Below are positions 1-8,273 of a stretch of DNA of 37,273 nucleotides, piece after piece; position 1 is the first letter of the stretch, and each line of letters opens with the position of its first letter. A program made the translations under genes and the position numbers. The DNA is from RUG563 sp045590215 (lineage in GTDB: Bacteria; Bacillota; Clostridia; Christensenellales; Aristaeellaceae), in assembly GCA_045590215.1 (NCBI GenBank), contig JAZNQO010000003.1, positions 1 to 37,273 on the forward strand, read 5' to 3'. Under the pieces are notes generated by a model, which had not been told where the DNA came from, ran no database searches, and saw only the letters and a program-made list of their open reading frames with translations.

Positions 1-255
1 ATACGCAAAATGGCGAAGGAGAAAGCAAGCTTTCTCTCTCGCCATTTTGTGTATTTTCTTTTGTGCCCGTGGCCGCAAAACTTCCGTTTCTCAAGTTCCA
101 TGCGGAGATAATTTCTGCAATAAAATAAGCGTGTTTTCGCAAGATGGGTGCAGGGTCAATGACCCTGCCGTGGGGTACAGGGGCTGCGTAAGCCCCTGCC
201 TCGTCGTACAGGGGACGAGCGGTCCCCTGCTTGGTGCGTCCCCTGTTTCGTCCAT
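1..255. repeat. Composite intergenic hairpin repeat, copy 1 (cut by the window edge)
   Basis: This non-coding stretch is repeated at 9256-9496. It starts with a long A/T-flanked hairpin (arms ATGGCGA...GAGAAA and TTTCTCT...CGCCAT, about 10-50), followed by TTTTCTTTTGTGCCCG. A less conserved middle ends in TTTTCGCAAG, and then come three G/C-rich hairpins: GCAGGGT/ACCCTGC (about 151-169), CAGGGGCT/AGCCCCTG (about 178-197) and CAGGGGA/TCCCCTG (about 209-229). The left outer arm lies outside the window. Short reading frames across it lack a convincing start or family and are probably spurious. Function unknown; a dispersed structured repeat is the best description. Confidence 0.75.
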
Positions 256-304
256 CACAACGCAAAAATCCCAATTTGTCGCTTTGCCCCAAACGAAACA
301 CATG

Positions 305-336
305 AAAAAACGACCTGCGATCTCAATCACAGGTCG
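305..336 (-). terminator. Rho-independent terminator of the secreted protein gene
   Basis: On the minus strand an 11-bp stem (CGACCTGTGAT pairing with ATCGCAGGTCG, loop TGAG) is followed directly by six T. It lies about 70 nt beyond the stop codon at 407. A second small palindrome, AAAAACAG/CTGTTTTT, sits between them at 364-379. Nothing else coding is visible between 255 and 407. Confidence 0.8.
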
Positions 337-406
337 GATGAACTGTCTTATGAGCAGCCGGCGAAAAACAGCTGTTTTTTGATGATTGTTTGCCTGCCGG
401 TTTAGC

Positions 407-1150
407 TCAATAATCGGCCTTATAGGGCATCACGGCCACGATTTCCCCTTCGATATAGATGATGGTATAGAAGGCGTGACCATAGTCCTGATAATGGCTG
501 ATGAATTCGGAAATGTTATTGGCACGGATGGGGTTTTGCTTGGTGCCGTAATAGAAGATGCAGTTGGGATGCACGGCGTAATCGTAATGATCCACGCTGC
601 CGTTATTGAAGGAAGAGCGATTGCCGCTGTCGTAATCATCGCCCTGATATTTGAGGGTGACCAAATCCGCATCAATGCGCCATGTGGTGCTCTTGAGATA
701 AATCTCGTTGATATACCCGGCGGAAACACGGGTGCGCTTTTCGCTGGGACGACGCTGCAGATAGATGGTATAGGTGGTGGATGCACCGGCGTTTGTCACC
801 TGAATGGTGACGGCCTGGGGTTCATCCGTCATTTCGATGACCTGGGAAGCGGTTCCGCTGCGCACCTGACGGCCGTTGACCGTAATCACGGCATTGGGGT
901 CATAGGCAACGGGGGTGAATGTGGGCCGGGAAACCCAATCCGCTACGGTGAGCAGATAGGTGGTTTGGTAAGGGCTGAAAGCGGCAGGCAGCATAATGCC
1001 GGTATTGGGGCAATTGTGGGTCAGGGAAGAGAGCAGGGTGCTGCCGCTGCCGTAATAATCTTGCCCGGCATAGCCATCATCGGCCAAGGCCGGCACACAT
1101 CCGAGGAAAAGCACTGCCGCCATCAGCAGTGTAAGCATGCGCCGTGTCAT
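407..1150 (-). CDS. Secreted protein with a cadherin-like beta-sandwich domain
   Basis: This 247-residue protein starts with an N-terminal signal peptide: MTRR, a hydrophobic stretch LLMAAVLFLG, then an ALA|DD type I cleavage site near residue 24. A cysteine in the hydrophobic stretch is not in a good lipobox. Residues about 35-125 resemble the bacterial cadherin-like beta-sandwich family (PF12733 type): an LSSL opening, FSPYQTTY, DPNAVITVNG, then VTIQVTNAG and a TYTIYLQR end. The last 120 residues are rich in Tyr, Asn and Asp and I do not recognise them. The start at 1150 is chosen because AGGAGG lies 9 nt upstream; the frame remains open upstream to 1243 but without a ribosome site. It probably acts outside the cell or at the surface as a binding module. 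Its own terminator follows. Confidence 0.8.
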   Translation of the reverse strand: MTRRMLTLLMAAVLFLGCVPALADDGYAGQDYYGSGSTLLSSLTHNCPNTGIMLPAAFSPYQTTYLLTVADWVSRPTFTPVAYDPNAVITVNGRQVRSGTASQVIEMTDEPQAVTIQVTNAGASTTYTIYLQRRPSEKRTRVSAGYINEIYLKSTTWRIDADLVTLKYQGDDYDSGNRSSFNNGSVDHYDYAVHPNCIFYYGTKQNPIRANNISEFISHYQDYGHAFYTIIYIEGEIVAVMPYKADY

Positions 1151-1242
1151 AGGGATATACCTCCTGATGTTCATTCGCTGGATAGAACAGCTTTTCTTTC
1201 CTGTTCTATCCATAAAACGAATGAAACATCTGTTTTCTTGCA

Positions 1243-2412
1243 TTAAATTTCGGGAATTTCCAGTTCAATTTCCCGGCCCAGTGCGGCAGACTTGCCAATG
1301 CCGTCGATGATGGCCTGATTATAATAAATCTGGGAAGAAGGAACGGGGGCAGGCAGGCCTTCCTTCACGGCATCCAGGAAGGAACGCACCTTCAGCTCAA
1401 ACAAGTCCTTATTGCAGTGCAGGATGGGGAACTTGGTTTCGGTGGGCAGCCCGGCGGTATCGGTATACAGGGTCATTTCGCCGCCAACGGAGCCGTTCCA
1501 GCATTCGGTGGAGGGGATGCGCAGGGAAGCCTTCCGACCCATGATGATGGTATCGCCGGGGGTGTCCAGGTGCATGGCCCATGCAATGCGGAAGTCCAGC
1601 ACGATGCCGCCTTCCAGACGGATGAAAGCAGCGGCGAAATCGTCCACGTTGAAACGGTCTGCGTTTTGCTTGGCGGTATGGTCGTTATCGGGGCGTTGAT
1701 ACATTTCTTCCGTGCCGAAGAAATTGCAGGTGTAGCCGGAAACTGTCAGGGGCTTGGGATAGCCGATGGCGTTGAGCACCATATCCAGGCTGTAGCAGCC
1801 GATATCGCCCAAGGCACCAATGCCGGCGGTTTTCTTTTCAATGAAGGTAGAGTTGGGGATGCCCCGGCGGCGGCCGCCGCCCGTCTGGATGTAATAGATT
1901 TCGCCCAGCACGCCGCTGTCCACGATCTTTTTGATCTGCTGCATGTTGGGATCCATCCGGGGCTGGAAGCCGATGGTGAGGAGCTTTCCGGATTTCTTTT
2001 CGGCCCGGATAACGTCGGCAGCTTCGTCCAGCGTAACGGTGAAGGGCTTTTCCAAGAGCACATTCACGCCGGCGTTCAGGCACTTGATGGCGCATTCGGC
2101 GTGGGTGGCGTTATAGGTGCAGATGCTGACTGCATCCAGGTTTTCCTTGGCCAGCATTTCGTCCAAATCTTCATAGAAATGGATGTTGGTGTAATCCACG
2201 CCCCGACGCTGGCAGAACTTTTCACAGCGGCCGGGAATGATATCCACCATGGCCACCAGTTCCACATCCGGGAATTTCAGATACTGGGGAACGTGCGCTT
2301 CGGCAATCCAGCCGGTGCCCACAATGCCAACCCGCAGCTTTTTGCTGGCGTCGATGGCCTTTTCTTCAATGGCCTGCATGGTTTCGTTTAATACAGCATC
2401 GCCTTTAGACAT
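1243..2412 (-). CDS. Gfo/Idh/MocA-family NAD(P)-dependent oxidoreductase
   Basis: 389 residues, the usual length for this sugar/inositol dehydrogenase family. After about 25 charged residues comes the Rossmann fold with the dinucleotide motif VGIVGTGWIA, then the family signature EKPFTVTLDEA around residue 115, and the C-terminal alpha/beta domain with GDIGCYSLD holding the usual catalytic-site Asp. Substrate cannot be told from sequence; a sugar or inositol derivative is the family norm. The frame stays open to 3288, but the start at 2412 has AGGAGG 8 nt upstream and its own promoter, and the extension overlaps the real thuA-like gene on the other strand. Divergent pairing with a ThuA-like gene is common for this family and supports a carbohydrate role. 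Confidence 0.92.
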   Translation of the reverse strand: MSKGDAVLNETMQAIEEKAIDASKKLRVGIVGTGWIAEAHVPQYLKFPDVELVAMVDIIPGRCEKFCQRRGVDYTNIHFYEDLDEMLAKENLDAVSICTYNATHAECAIKCLNAGVNVLLEKPFTVTLDEAADVIRAEKKSGKLLTIGFQPRMDPNMQQIKKIVDSGVLGEIYYIQTGGGRRRGIPNSTFIEKKTAGIGALGDIGCYSLDMVLNAIGYPKPLTVSGYTCNFFGTEEMYQRPDNDHTAKQNADRFNVDDFAAAFIRLEGGIVLDFRIAWAMHLDTPGDTIIMGRKASLRIPSTECWNGSVGGEMTLYTDTAGLPTETKFPILHCNKDLFELKVRSFLDAVKEGLPAPVPSSQIYYNQAIIDGIGKSAALGREIELEIPEI

Positions 2413-2448
2413 AGGAACAGCCTCCTTGATTTTTTTCATCACGAGGGC

Positions 2449-2477
2449 ATTATAGCATTTTTGTCTCCTTCTGCCAA
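2449..2477 (-). promoter_or_regulatory. Promoter of the Gfo/Idh/MocA gene
   Basis: On the minus strand TTGGCA (2472-2477) and TATAAT (2449-2454) are 17 nt apart, giving a leader of roughly 30 nt before the start at 2412. Confidence 0.8.
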
Positions 2478-2532
2478 GGTGGCAACGGAAAAGAAGGGTG
2501 ACAAATTTGTACGGGCTGATGACGGAAAGCCC

Positions 2533-2561
2533 TTGATTTGCGGCCTTTGTGGCGGTATAAT
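2533..2561 (+). promoter_or_regulatory. Promoter of the thuA-comEC-holA-rsmG operon
   Basis: TTGATT (2533-2538) and TATAAT (2556-2561) with a 17-nt spacer lie 38 nt before the thuA-like start. Together with the minus-strand promoter at 2449-2477 this defines a compact divergent control region. Confidence 0.75.
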
Positions 2562-2598
2562 AAAAATAACAAAAAAACGTCGGAAGGGACGGAAGCAT

Positions 2599-3321
2599 AT
2601 GAGCATCAAAATTACTGTTTGGAATGAAGACAGTGTGCAGGAATCCAGCCCGGAAGTTTTGAATGTTTATAAAAATGGTCTGCTGGGTGCCGTGGCGGAT
2701 ATGTTCGCAGGCGAGCATTTTCAAGTACGCAAAGCCTGGCTTTCCCAGGAGGAAGCAGGCCTGACGGAAGAAATTTTGCAGGACACGGACGTACTTGTCT
2801 GGTGGGGACACTGCAAGCACGCAATGGTGCCGGATGAGGTTGTGGCAAGGGTGCAGGGACATGTGCTGCGGGGCATGGGGCTGATTGTGCTCCACAGCGG
2901 CCACGAAAGCAAGATTTTCCAGCGGTTGATGGGCACGCAATGCTCCCTGCGCTGGCATGAAATGAATGAAAGGGAGCGCATCTTCGTCATCGAGCCTTCC
3001 CACCCCATCATGTGGGGGATGCCCCTGCATTTTGAACTGGAAGCGGAAGAAATGTATGGCGAAAGGTTTGATATTCCCACACCCGATAAATTGCTGGCCA
3101 TCGGCTGGTATCAGAGCGGCGAAGTGTTCCGTTCCGCCTGCCTGTTTGAACGGGGCTACGGGAAAGTGTTCTATTTCCAGCCGGGCCATGAAACCTTGCC
3201 TTCTTACCATAACCCCTATGTGAAGCAGGTGATTGTCAATGCCGCTTTCTTCATTGCACGGAACCGGGCACTGGATCGGGAACTGCACAGCGATTTTGCC
3301 GAAGCCTTGGAAAAATTCTGA
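2599..3321 (+). CDS. ThuA-like domain protein
   Basis: 240 residues, close to a single ThuA domain (class I glutamine amidotransferase-like fold, PF06283 type). Support: the N-terminal strand with KITVWNE, the LVWWGHCKHAMV segment, the GLIVLHSGH nucleophile-elbow position and the FYFQPGHE stretch near the C-terminus. In these proteins the glutaminase cysteine is generally absent and the biochemical role is poorly defined, though they are linked to sugar use. It follows its promoter by 38 nt, starts after a GGAAG site, and is divergent from the Gfo/Idh/MocA gene, the classic neighbour. The next gene begins 13 nt downstream. Confident on family, not on reaction. Confidence 0.85.
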   Translation: MSIKITVWNEDSVQESSPEVLNVYKNGLLGAVADMFAGEHFQVRKAWLSQEEAGLTEEILQDTDVLVWWGHCKHAMVPDEVVARVQGHVLRGMGLIVLHSGHESKIFQRLMGTQCSLRWHEMNERERIFVIEPSHPIMWGMPLHFELEAEEMYGERFDIPTPDKLLAIGWYQSGEVFRSACLFERGYGKVFYFQPGHETLPSYHNPYVKQVIVNAAFFIARNRALDRELHSDFAEALEKF

Positions 3322-3334
3322 TGGGGGAATGAAG

Positions 3335-4045
3335 ATGAAATTGCAGGTGCTGGGCTGCCACGGACCCTATCCCATGGCAGGGGGAGCAACCAGCGGCTAT
3401 CTTTTGCAAAAGGACGGCCAGCAGCTTTTGATGGACTGCGGCAGCGGCGTGCTTTCCCGGCTGATGCAGGTGACGGATCCGGCTGAATTGCAGGGGGTTT
3501 TATTGTCCCATCTGCATTTTGACCATGCAGCGGATATGCCGGTGCTGGGCTATTATTTACAGCAGCGGGGCGTGAAAATGCCCATTTTTGTGCCGGAAGA
3601 AGATGCGTCTCCCCTGCGGCGTATTTTGGAAAGCAGCGGCGTTTTTGAGGTGCAGCCCTATCCCGAAATGCTGTGCCTTTGCGGCCTTGAAATTTCCGTC
3701 TTTCCCGTGCGCCATCCTGTGCCCTGCCGGGCGATACGGATCAAGGACGGGGAAAAGACGCTGGTTTTCACCGGGGATACCAATGTGTGTCCGGGGCTTG
3801 CAAAGTTTGCGGAAAATGCGGATGTGCTCATGGCGGATGCGGCCTTTTTGGAAGCGGAATGGCAGGAAAAGCTGCCCCATTTGAGCGCAAAAAAGGCGGC
3901 GGAGCTGGCCGTTGCGGCTGCTGCCCAGCGGTTTTATCTGACCCATCTGCCCGTCAGGCATGAGGCTGAAACGATGGTAAAAGAAGCAAAAGAAGTGTAT
4001 GAACAGGCGCAGGCTGTTACCCCCGGCATGGTGATTCAGCTGTGA
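3335..4045 (+). CDS. MBL-fold metallohydrolase (RNase Z-like)
   Basis: 236 residues, one metallo-beta-lactamase domain. The metal motif HLHFDHAAD is at about residues 58-66, with the later ligands in VFPVRHPVP, FTGDTN and the final THLP. This is the layout of small RNase Z/ElaC-like hydrolases, but the substrate is unknown. Two in-frame ATGs occur at 3329 and 3335; the second is chosen because GGGGGA is 7 nt upstream of it and too close to the first. The end overlaps the comEC start by 4 nt (GTGA), so the two are probably translationally coupled. Confidence 0.88.
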   Translation: MKLQVLGCHGPYPMAGGATSGYLLQKDGQQLLMDCGSGVLSRLMQVTDPAELQGVLLSHLHFDHAADMPVLGYYLQQRGVKMPIFVPEEDASPLRRILESSGVFEVQPYPEMLCLCGLEISVFPVRHPVPCRAIRIKDGEKTLVFTGDTNVCPGLAKFAENADVLMADAAFLEAEWQEKLPHLSAKKAAELAVAAAAQRFYLTHLPVRHEAETMVKEAKEVYEQAQAVTPGMVIQL

Positions 4046-6360
4046 AGCCTCGTCCATTTCATCATCAGCGGCCCCTCACCGCCTGTGCCGCCTTCTATGG
4101 TGCAGGGGTGGCGATGGGGGTCTTTCTGCCTTGGCAGCCCCGGCTGATTCTGTCGGGGCTTGTTTTGTGCGTGCTGGCTGCGGTTGTATTGCACCGCATG
4201 GGCAAAAGACGGGTGCTGGGATGGATGGGCGCATTTTTGTTTCTGGGGCTGTTTTTATCCGGGCGCATCGTGCATAAGCCGCTGCCGGCGGAAGGGAAAT
4301 ATCAAATTACAGGTATCGTGATGGAAGATGTGCAGCTGCGCCCGGACGGTACGGCGCAGGGCTATCTGGTAAAGGCGTCCGGCCGGACGGAGGAAGGGGA
4401 AATAATGCCCCTTGGCACGGTCTATTGGACGTATTACCCCGATGAACAGAACTATCTTGTGCCAACGGACGGCCAGCAGGTTTCTTTTTTAGGCACGGTG
4501 TATCATCCTTCCGGCAGGAGTAACCCTTTCGGCTTTGATTTTCGGATGTTTTTGTGGGAGAAGGGCATCCATGCAGGGGTGTCCGGGGCAAAGGACATGG
4601 CCGTTATCGGCACGCAGGAAAGAGGCCTTGCTTCGCTGCTTTATCGGTGCAGGAATGTTTTGTCCGAAAGACTGGAGCAGGTATTTGGCGAGGCTTCGCA
4701 CTTGCCGAGGGCTCTTTTGCTGGGCGAAAAATATCGCTTGCCCCAGGAGGTGCAGGACAGCTTTGCGGATGCCGGGGTGGCGCATATTTTGTCTGTTTCC
4801 GGGCTGCATGTTTCGCTGCTTGGGTATTGTGTGATGTTCCTTGTGCCGAAAAAATGGGGACATAAAATTCGCTTTTGCTTTATGGCCCTGTTTTTGTTGC
4901 TTTATTGCGGCATGATCGGCTTTCCTGCCCCGGCGGTTCGGGCGGCGTTGTTTATGCTGATTGCCTCTTTCCGGCGCATCGTCTGGCGCGGGAAAGACTG
5001 GCTTACCACGGTTTCTGTGGCATTTTTGCTGATTTTGATGATAAACCCCATGGCTCTCTTTTCTGGCAGTTTTCAGTTGTCGTTTGGGGCAGTGATGGGT
5101 ATTTTCGTGCTGCTGCCGAGGCTGGAAAAGCGGATGGCGTTCCGAAAAGATCATTTCATATGGAAGGAAATGCGCATCACGCTGGCGGCAACGGCAGGGC
5201 TTCTTTTGCCCATGGTGCAAATTTTCCATCGGGTATCTGTGGTGGGGCTGATGGTGAATCCCCTTGTTTGCTTGGTGTTTATGGCCATCTTGCCCCTTTA
5301 TGCGGTTTTGATGGTGCTGGGCTTTGTGTGGCTGCCGGCAGCGCAGACGCTTGCCGCACCTTTTCAAATCATCACCACCGGCATAACCGATTTTCTCTCT
5401 TGGGCAGGGGATTTGCCTTTTGCAACGCTGAATGTGCCTCATTTGCCGTGGTATGCGGCAGCGGCATTCATGGTCGCCTTTGTGCTTTTGAGCGGCCTTG
5501 TGGTGATGAAAAAAGGAAAGCGCATCGGGCTTGCGTGCGGCCTATGCCTTGCCAGTATCCTTTTCTGGCAGGGAACGTTGTGCCGGGATGTGCAGTATAT
5601 TCAGCTGGATGCAGGGCAGGCGGATGCTGCCATCATTTGCGACGGCAGAGAAACGGTTTTGATTGACACCGGGGAATACGGCGGTGATGCGGCGGCCTAT
5701 CTGCGCAGCACCTGCCGGAGGGCAGATACGCTTGTCATCACCCATCTGCATAAGGATCATTTTCTTGGGGTCATGCAGCTGATGGAGAATCATGTGGAGA
5801 TCGGACGGCTTCTTTTGCCTGTGGGGGCAAAAGAGGTGGCGGCGGATGCAGAATGTCTGGTTCTTTTGCAGAAAATAGAGGATGCAGGGATTCCTGTATA
5901 TTCCATGGCCGCCGGGCAGTATTTTGAAACAAGCAGGTGCCGGTTTGAAGCCAAATGGCCCATTGAGGGAACCGTCGCACAGGGGCAGGATGCCAATCGT
6001 TATTCCCTTGTGCTGCTTTGCGATTTGGACGGCGTGCGGCTTTTGAGCTGTGCCGATGGGGAAGGAGCCTATGAGCAATACGCCGCTGCCGATGCGGATA
6101 TCATCAAAGTGGCTCATCACGGCAGCCGGGACGGCACGCAGGAGACTTTTTTAGATCAGGTGACGCCCGCCGTTGCCCTTATCACCGGCAATGGCCGCAG
6201 CGATACTTTGCCGCACCCGGAAACGCTTTCACGGCTTGAAAAAAGAAGCATTTCGGTTTACAATACAGGGGAATGGGGTGCCGTGACCGTCATTTGCCGG
6301 GATGGGCAGGCGAAAATCACGCCCTATTTAGCAACACCGAACAAGTGGGAGCAGCCATGA
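4042..6360 (+). CDS. comEC: ComEC/Rec2 DNA uptake channel
   Basis: 772 residues, full length for ComEC. N-terminal membrane helices and a soluble DUF4131-like region (to about 190) precede the polytopic Competence domain (about 225-480; LPRALLLGEK, HILSVSGLHVS, FPAPAVRAALF). The C-terminal metallo-beta-lactamase domain (about 515-760) has THLHKDH near residue 570 and VAHHGSRDGT. ComEC forms the inner-membrane channel for single-stranded DNA during transformation and the C-terminal domain is thought to be a nuclease. The start is GTG inside the previous gene's end, and the stop overlaps holA by ATGA. The gene is intact; whether the cell is competent cannot be judged here because comEA and the pilus genes are not in the window. 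Confidence 0.97.
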   Translation: MKPRPFHHQRPLTACAAFYGAGVAMGVFLPWQPRLILSGLVLCVLAAVVLHRMGKRRVLGWMGAFLFLGLFLSGRIVHKPLPAEGKYQITGIVMEDVQLRPDGTAQGYLVKASGRTEEGEIMPLGTVYWTYYPDEQNYLVPTDGQQVSFLGTVYHPSGRSNPFGFDFRMFLWEKGIHAGVSGAKDMAVIGTQERGLASLLYRCRNVLSERLEQVFGEASHLPRALLLGEKYRLPQEVQDSFADAGVAHILSVSGLHVSLLGYCVMFLVPKKWGHKIRFCFMALFLLLYCGMIGFPAPAVRAALFMLIASFRRIVWRGKDWLTTVSVAFLLILMINPMALFSGSFQLSFGAVMGIFVLLPRLEKRMAFRKDHFIWKEMRITLAATAGLLLPMVQIFHRVSVVGLMVNPLVCLVFMAILPLYAVLMVLGFVWLPAAQTLAAPFQIITTGITDFLSWAGDLPFATLNVPHLPWYAAAAFMVAFVLLSGLVVMKKGKRIGLACGLCLASILFWQGTLCRDVQYIQLDAGQADAAIICDGRETVLIDTGEYGGDAAAYLRSTCRRADTLVITHLHKDHFLGVMQLMENHVEIGRLLLPVGAKEVAADAECLVLLQKIEDAGIPVYSMAAGQYFETSRCRFEAKWPIEGTVAQGQDANRYSLVLLCDLDGVRLLSCADGEGAYEQYAAADADIIKVAHHGSRDGTQETFLDQVTPAVALITGNGRSDTLPHPETLSRLEKRSISVYNTGEWGAVTVICRDGQAKITPYLATPNKWEQP

Positions 6361-7388
6361 AACACAGCGAATTTTTCACCGCCGTCAAGAACGGGAAAAT
6401 TGAAAAATGCTATCTGTTTGAAGGGGAAGAGGAGTTCACCAAACGCTCGGCTCTTTCTTTGCTGCGTGGCAAGGTAGCCGGAGGGGATTTTGCCGCCATG
6501 AACGAAGTGCGGCTGTATGACCCTGCCCCGGATGAGCTGATTGCCGCTGCCGAAACGCTGCCCTTCATGAGCGATAAACGGTTTGTGGAAATCAGGCAGT
6601 GTGCCCTGCTTTCCGGGGAAAAGCCCAAGGAATATGATGAAGAAAAAGCGGTGGAACGCTATCAGGATTATTTTCTTGATTTGCCGGAAACGGCCTGCCT
6701 TGTGTTTTATGTCAGGGGCAAGGCGGATGGCCGCAAGAAGATGTATCAGCTTTTGAAAAAACGGGCCACCATCGTCAGCTTTGATCCCTTGGACGATCAG
6801 GAACTGACCCGGTGGATTGCCAAGCAACTGGATAAAGCAGGCAAGAAAATCAGCTTTCCCTGCTGCCAGCAATTGTGGTTTTCCGCCGGCAGGGATTTGA
6901 CCATGCTGCAAAATGAGCTGGAGAAGCTGATTGCGTTTCTGGGGGAAAGAACGGAAGTCACAGTGCAGGATATAGACAGCATTTGCGTGAAAAGCGTGGA
7001 ATATAAGATTTTTGATCTGGCGGACACCCTTTTATCCGGCAAGGGCGGCAAGGCAATGACCATGCTGGAAGCCCTGCTCCGGGAAGGGGAAGAAAGAATG
7101 ATGCTGCTTTCTATTTTAGGCAGGCAGTGCCGTCAATTGTATTATGCCGGGGCGATGGCGGCCGCCGGGAAAAACCAGCAGCAGATTGCCAATGATCTGG
7201 GCATTCCTTCCTTTGTGGCCGGGAAAACCATGACCTTGGCCAAACGCTATACGTTGTCTCAACTCAAAAAAATGGCCGCCCTTTGCACCGATACGGAATA
7301 TCAGGTGAAAAGCGGTCAGCTGATTGAAAGCGGCTCCTTGGAAATGGTGATGCTGCAAATTATGGGGCTTGGAAAGGAACACACCTGA
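6357..7388 (+). CDS. holA: DNA polymerase III subunit delta
   Basis: 343 residues, the family length. Residues 1-140 form the AAA+-like base without a functional P-loop (CYLFEGEEEF, LPFMSDKRFVEIR), followed by the lid (LTRWIAKQLDKAGKKI, the GRDLTMLQNELEKL helix) and the C-terminal collar domain. Delta opens the sliding clamp in the clamp-loader complex. The ATG overlaps the comEC stop, and a GGGAG site lies just upstream. comEC-holA is a conserved neighbour pair in Firmicutes. The next gene starts 1 nt after the stop. Confidence 0.96.
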   Translation: MKHSEFFTAVKNGKIEKCYLFEGEEEFTKRSALSLLRGKVAGGDFAAMNEVRLYDPAPDELIAAAETLPFMSDKRFVEIRQCALLSGEKPKEYDEEKAVERYQDYFLDLPETACLVFYVRGKADGRKKMYQLLKKRATIVSFDPLDDQELTRWIAKQLDKAGKKISFPCCQQLWFSAGRDLTMLQNELEKLIAFLGERTEVTVQDIDSICVKSVEYKIFDLADTLLSGKGGKAMTMLEALLREGEERMMLLSILGRQCRQLYYAGAMAAAGKNQQQIANDLGIPSFVAGKTMTLAKRYTLSQLKKMAALCTDTEYQVKSGQLIESGSLEMVMLQIMGLGKEHT

Positions 7389-7389
7389 A

Positions 7390-8094
7390 ATGAAAAACAC
7401 ATTGGAAAAGGCCGGAATTTTTCTGGAGGAGGATGCCCTTTGCCGCTTGGAACAATATCTGGCATTATTGATTGCATGGAATAAGCAAATGGACTTGACC
7501 AGCGTGCCGGATGAGGAAATGAAGGAAAGACATTTCGCCGATTCTCTTTTGCCCCTGACAAAAGAAGGGCTGTTTCCTCAAAATGCTTCCCTCATTGATG
7601 TGGGCACGGGGGCCGGGTTTCCGGGACTTGTGATGGCCGCTGCAAGGGAGGATTTGCAGGTGACGCTGCTGGAAGCCCAGCAAAAGCGGTGCACCTTTTT
7701 GCAGGCTGTTTGCGATGCGCTGCAGCTGAAAAACGTGACCATCATCCATGACCGGGCAGAGGTTTTGGGAAAAGCAGAAGCCCATCGGGAGCAGTATGAC
7801 CGGGCGGTGGCACGGGCAGTAGCCCCTATGAATGTATTGTGCGAATATCTGCTTCCCTTTGTGAAGGTGGGGGGGATGGCGGTTTGCTGGAAAGGGCCGC
7901 AGGTGGAGCAGGAAAGGGAAGACGGCAATGCGGCGGCAAGGAGACTGGGCGGCGAGGAAATGACCCTGCTTCCCATGGGGCAGGGGGGACATGTGGCCGC
8001 CTGCGTGAAAAAAGCAGAAAAAACCGTTCCCCAATATCCCCGAAAAAACGGCATTCCTGTCAAGCGTCCGCTGAAAGCCGACAAAAAAGGCTGA
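7390..8094 (+). CDS. rsmG: 16S rRNA (guanine-N7) methyltransferase RsmG
   Basis: 234 residues. Motifs: NKQMDLTSV, HFADSLL, the S-adenosylmethionine loop IDVGTGAGFPGL at about residue 70, LLEAQQKRCTFLQ, and AVARAVAPMNVL. RsmG (GidB) methylates a guanine in the 530 loop of 16S rRNA. An upstream in-frame TTG at 7369 would add 7 residues, but the ATG at 7390 is preferred because an AAGGA site is 11 nt away and the extension overlaps holA. A terminator follows and parB comes next, the order seen around noc/parB in many Firmicutes. Confidence 0.97.
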   Translation: MKNTLEKAGIFLEEDALCRLEQYLALLIAWNKQMDLTSVPDEEMKERHFADSLLPLTKEGLFPQNASLIDVGTGAGFPGLVMAAAREDLQVTLLEAQQKRCTFLQAVCDALQLKNVTIIHDRAEVLGKAEAHREQYDRAVARAVAPMNVLCEYLLPFVKVGGMAVCWKGPQVEQEREDGNAAARRLGGEEMTLLPMGQGGHVAACVKKAEKTVPQYPRKNGIPVKRPLKADKKG

Positions 8095-8138
8095 CGAAAA
8101 CAGAAAATAACAAAAAAAGCTGTAAAACGGTTCTCTAT

Positions 8139-8172
8139 CCTCCTGCTGAAAATACGGCAGGAGGTTTTTTCT
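8139..8172 (+). terminator. Terminator of the comEC-holA-rsmG operon
   Basis: CCTCCTGC (8139-8146) pairs with GCAGGAGG (8157-8164), followed by TTTTTTCTTTTT. It ends the plus-strand operon about 45 nt after the rsmG stop. Confidence 0.9.
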
Positions 8173-8194
8173 TTTTGCAGAAACAATCATGCAA

Positions 8195-8250
8195 GGAGCG
8201 CAGCCTCGGTCGTGCAGACCAGGGGGAGGGATGCCGCCGGACTGCGCTCC
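8195..8250 (+). other. Inverted repeat in the parB leader
   Basis: Perfect 9-bp arms GGAGCGCAG (8195-8203) and CTGCGCTCC (8242-8250) enclose 38 nt in front of the parB-like gene. There is no T run after it, so it is not an ordinary terminator. It could be an RNA leader structure or a protein site. Confidence 0.55.
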
Positions 8251-8273
8251 CCTTCATTTCCGGGAGGGACAAT

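Noticed and set aside
47..382. Open frames across the composite repeat (both strands), and the related frame at 8766-9458
   Set aside because: They share a stretch (RQGLTQPLYPTAGS) only because the DNA repeat is shared; they cross hairpins and lack start signals.
407..1150. Lipoprotein call for the cadherin-like secreted protein
   Set aside because: The cysteine in FLGCVPALA is preceded by FLG, a poor lipobox, and ALA|DD is a good type I site.
2413..3288. N-terminal extension of the Gfo/Idh/MocA frame to 681 residues
   Set aside because: It overlaps the thuA-like gene on the other strand, and promoter plus AGGAGG place the start at 2412.
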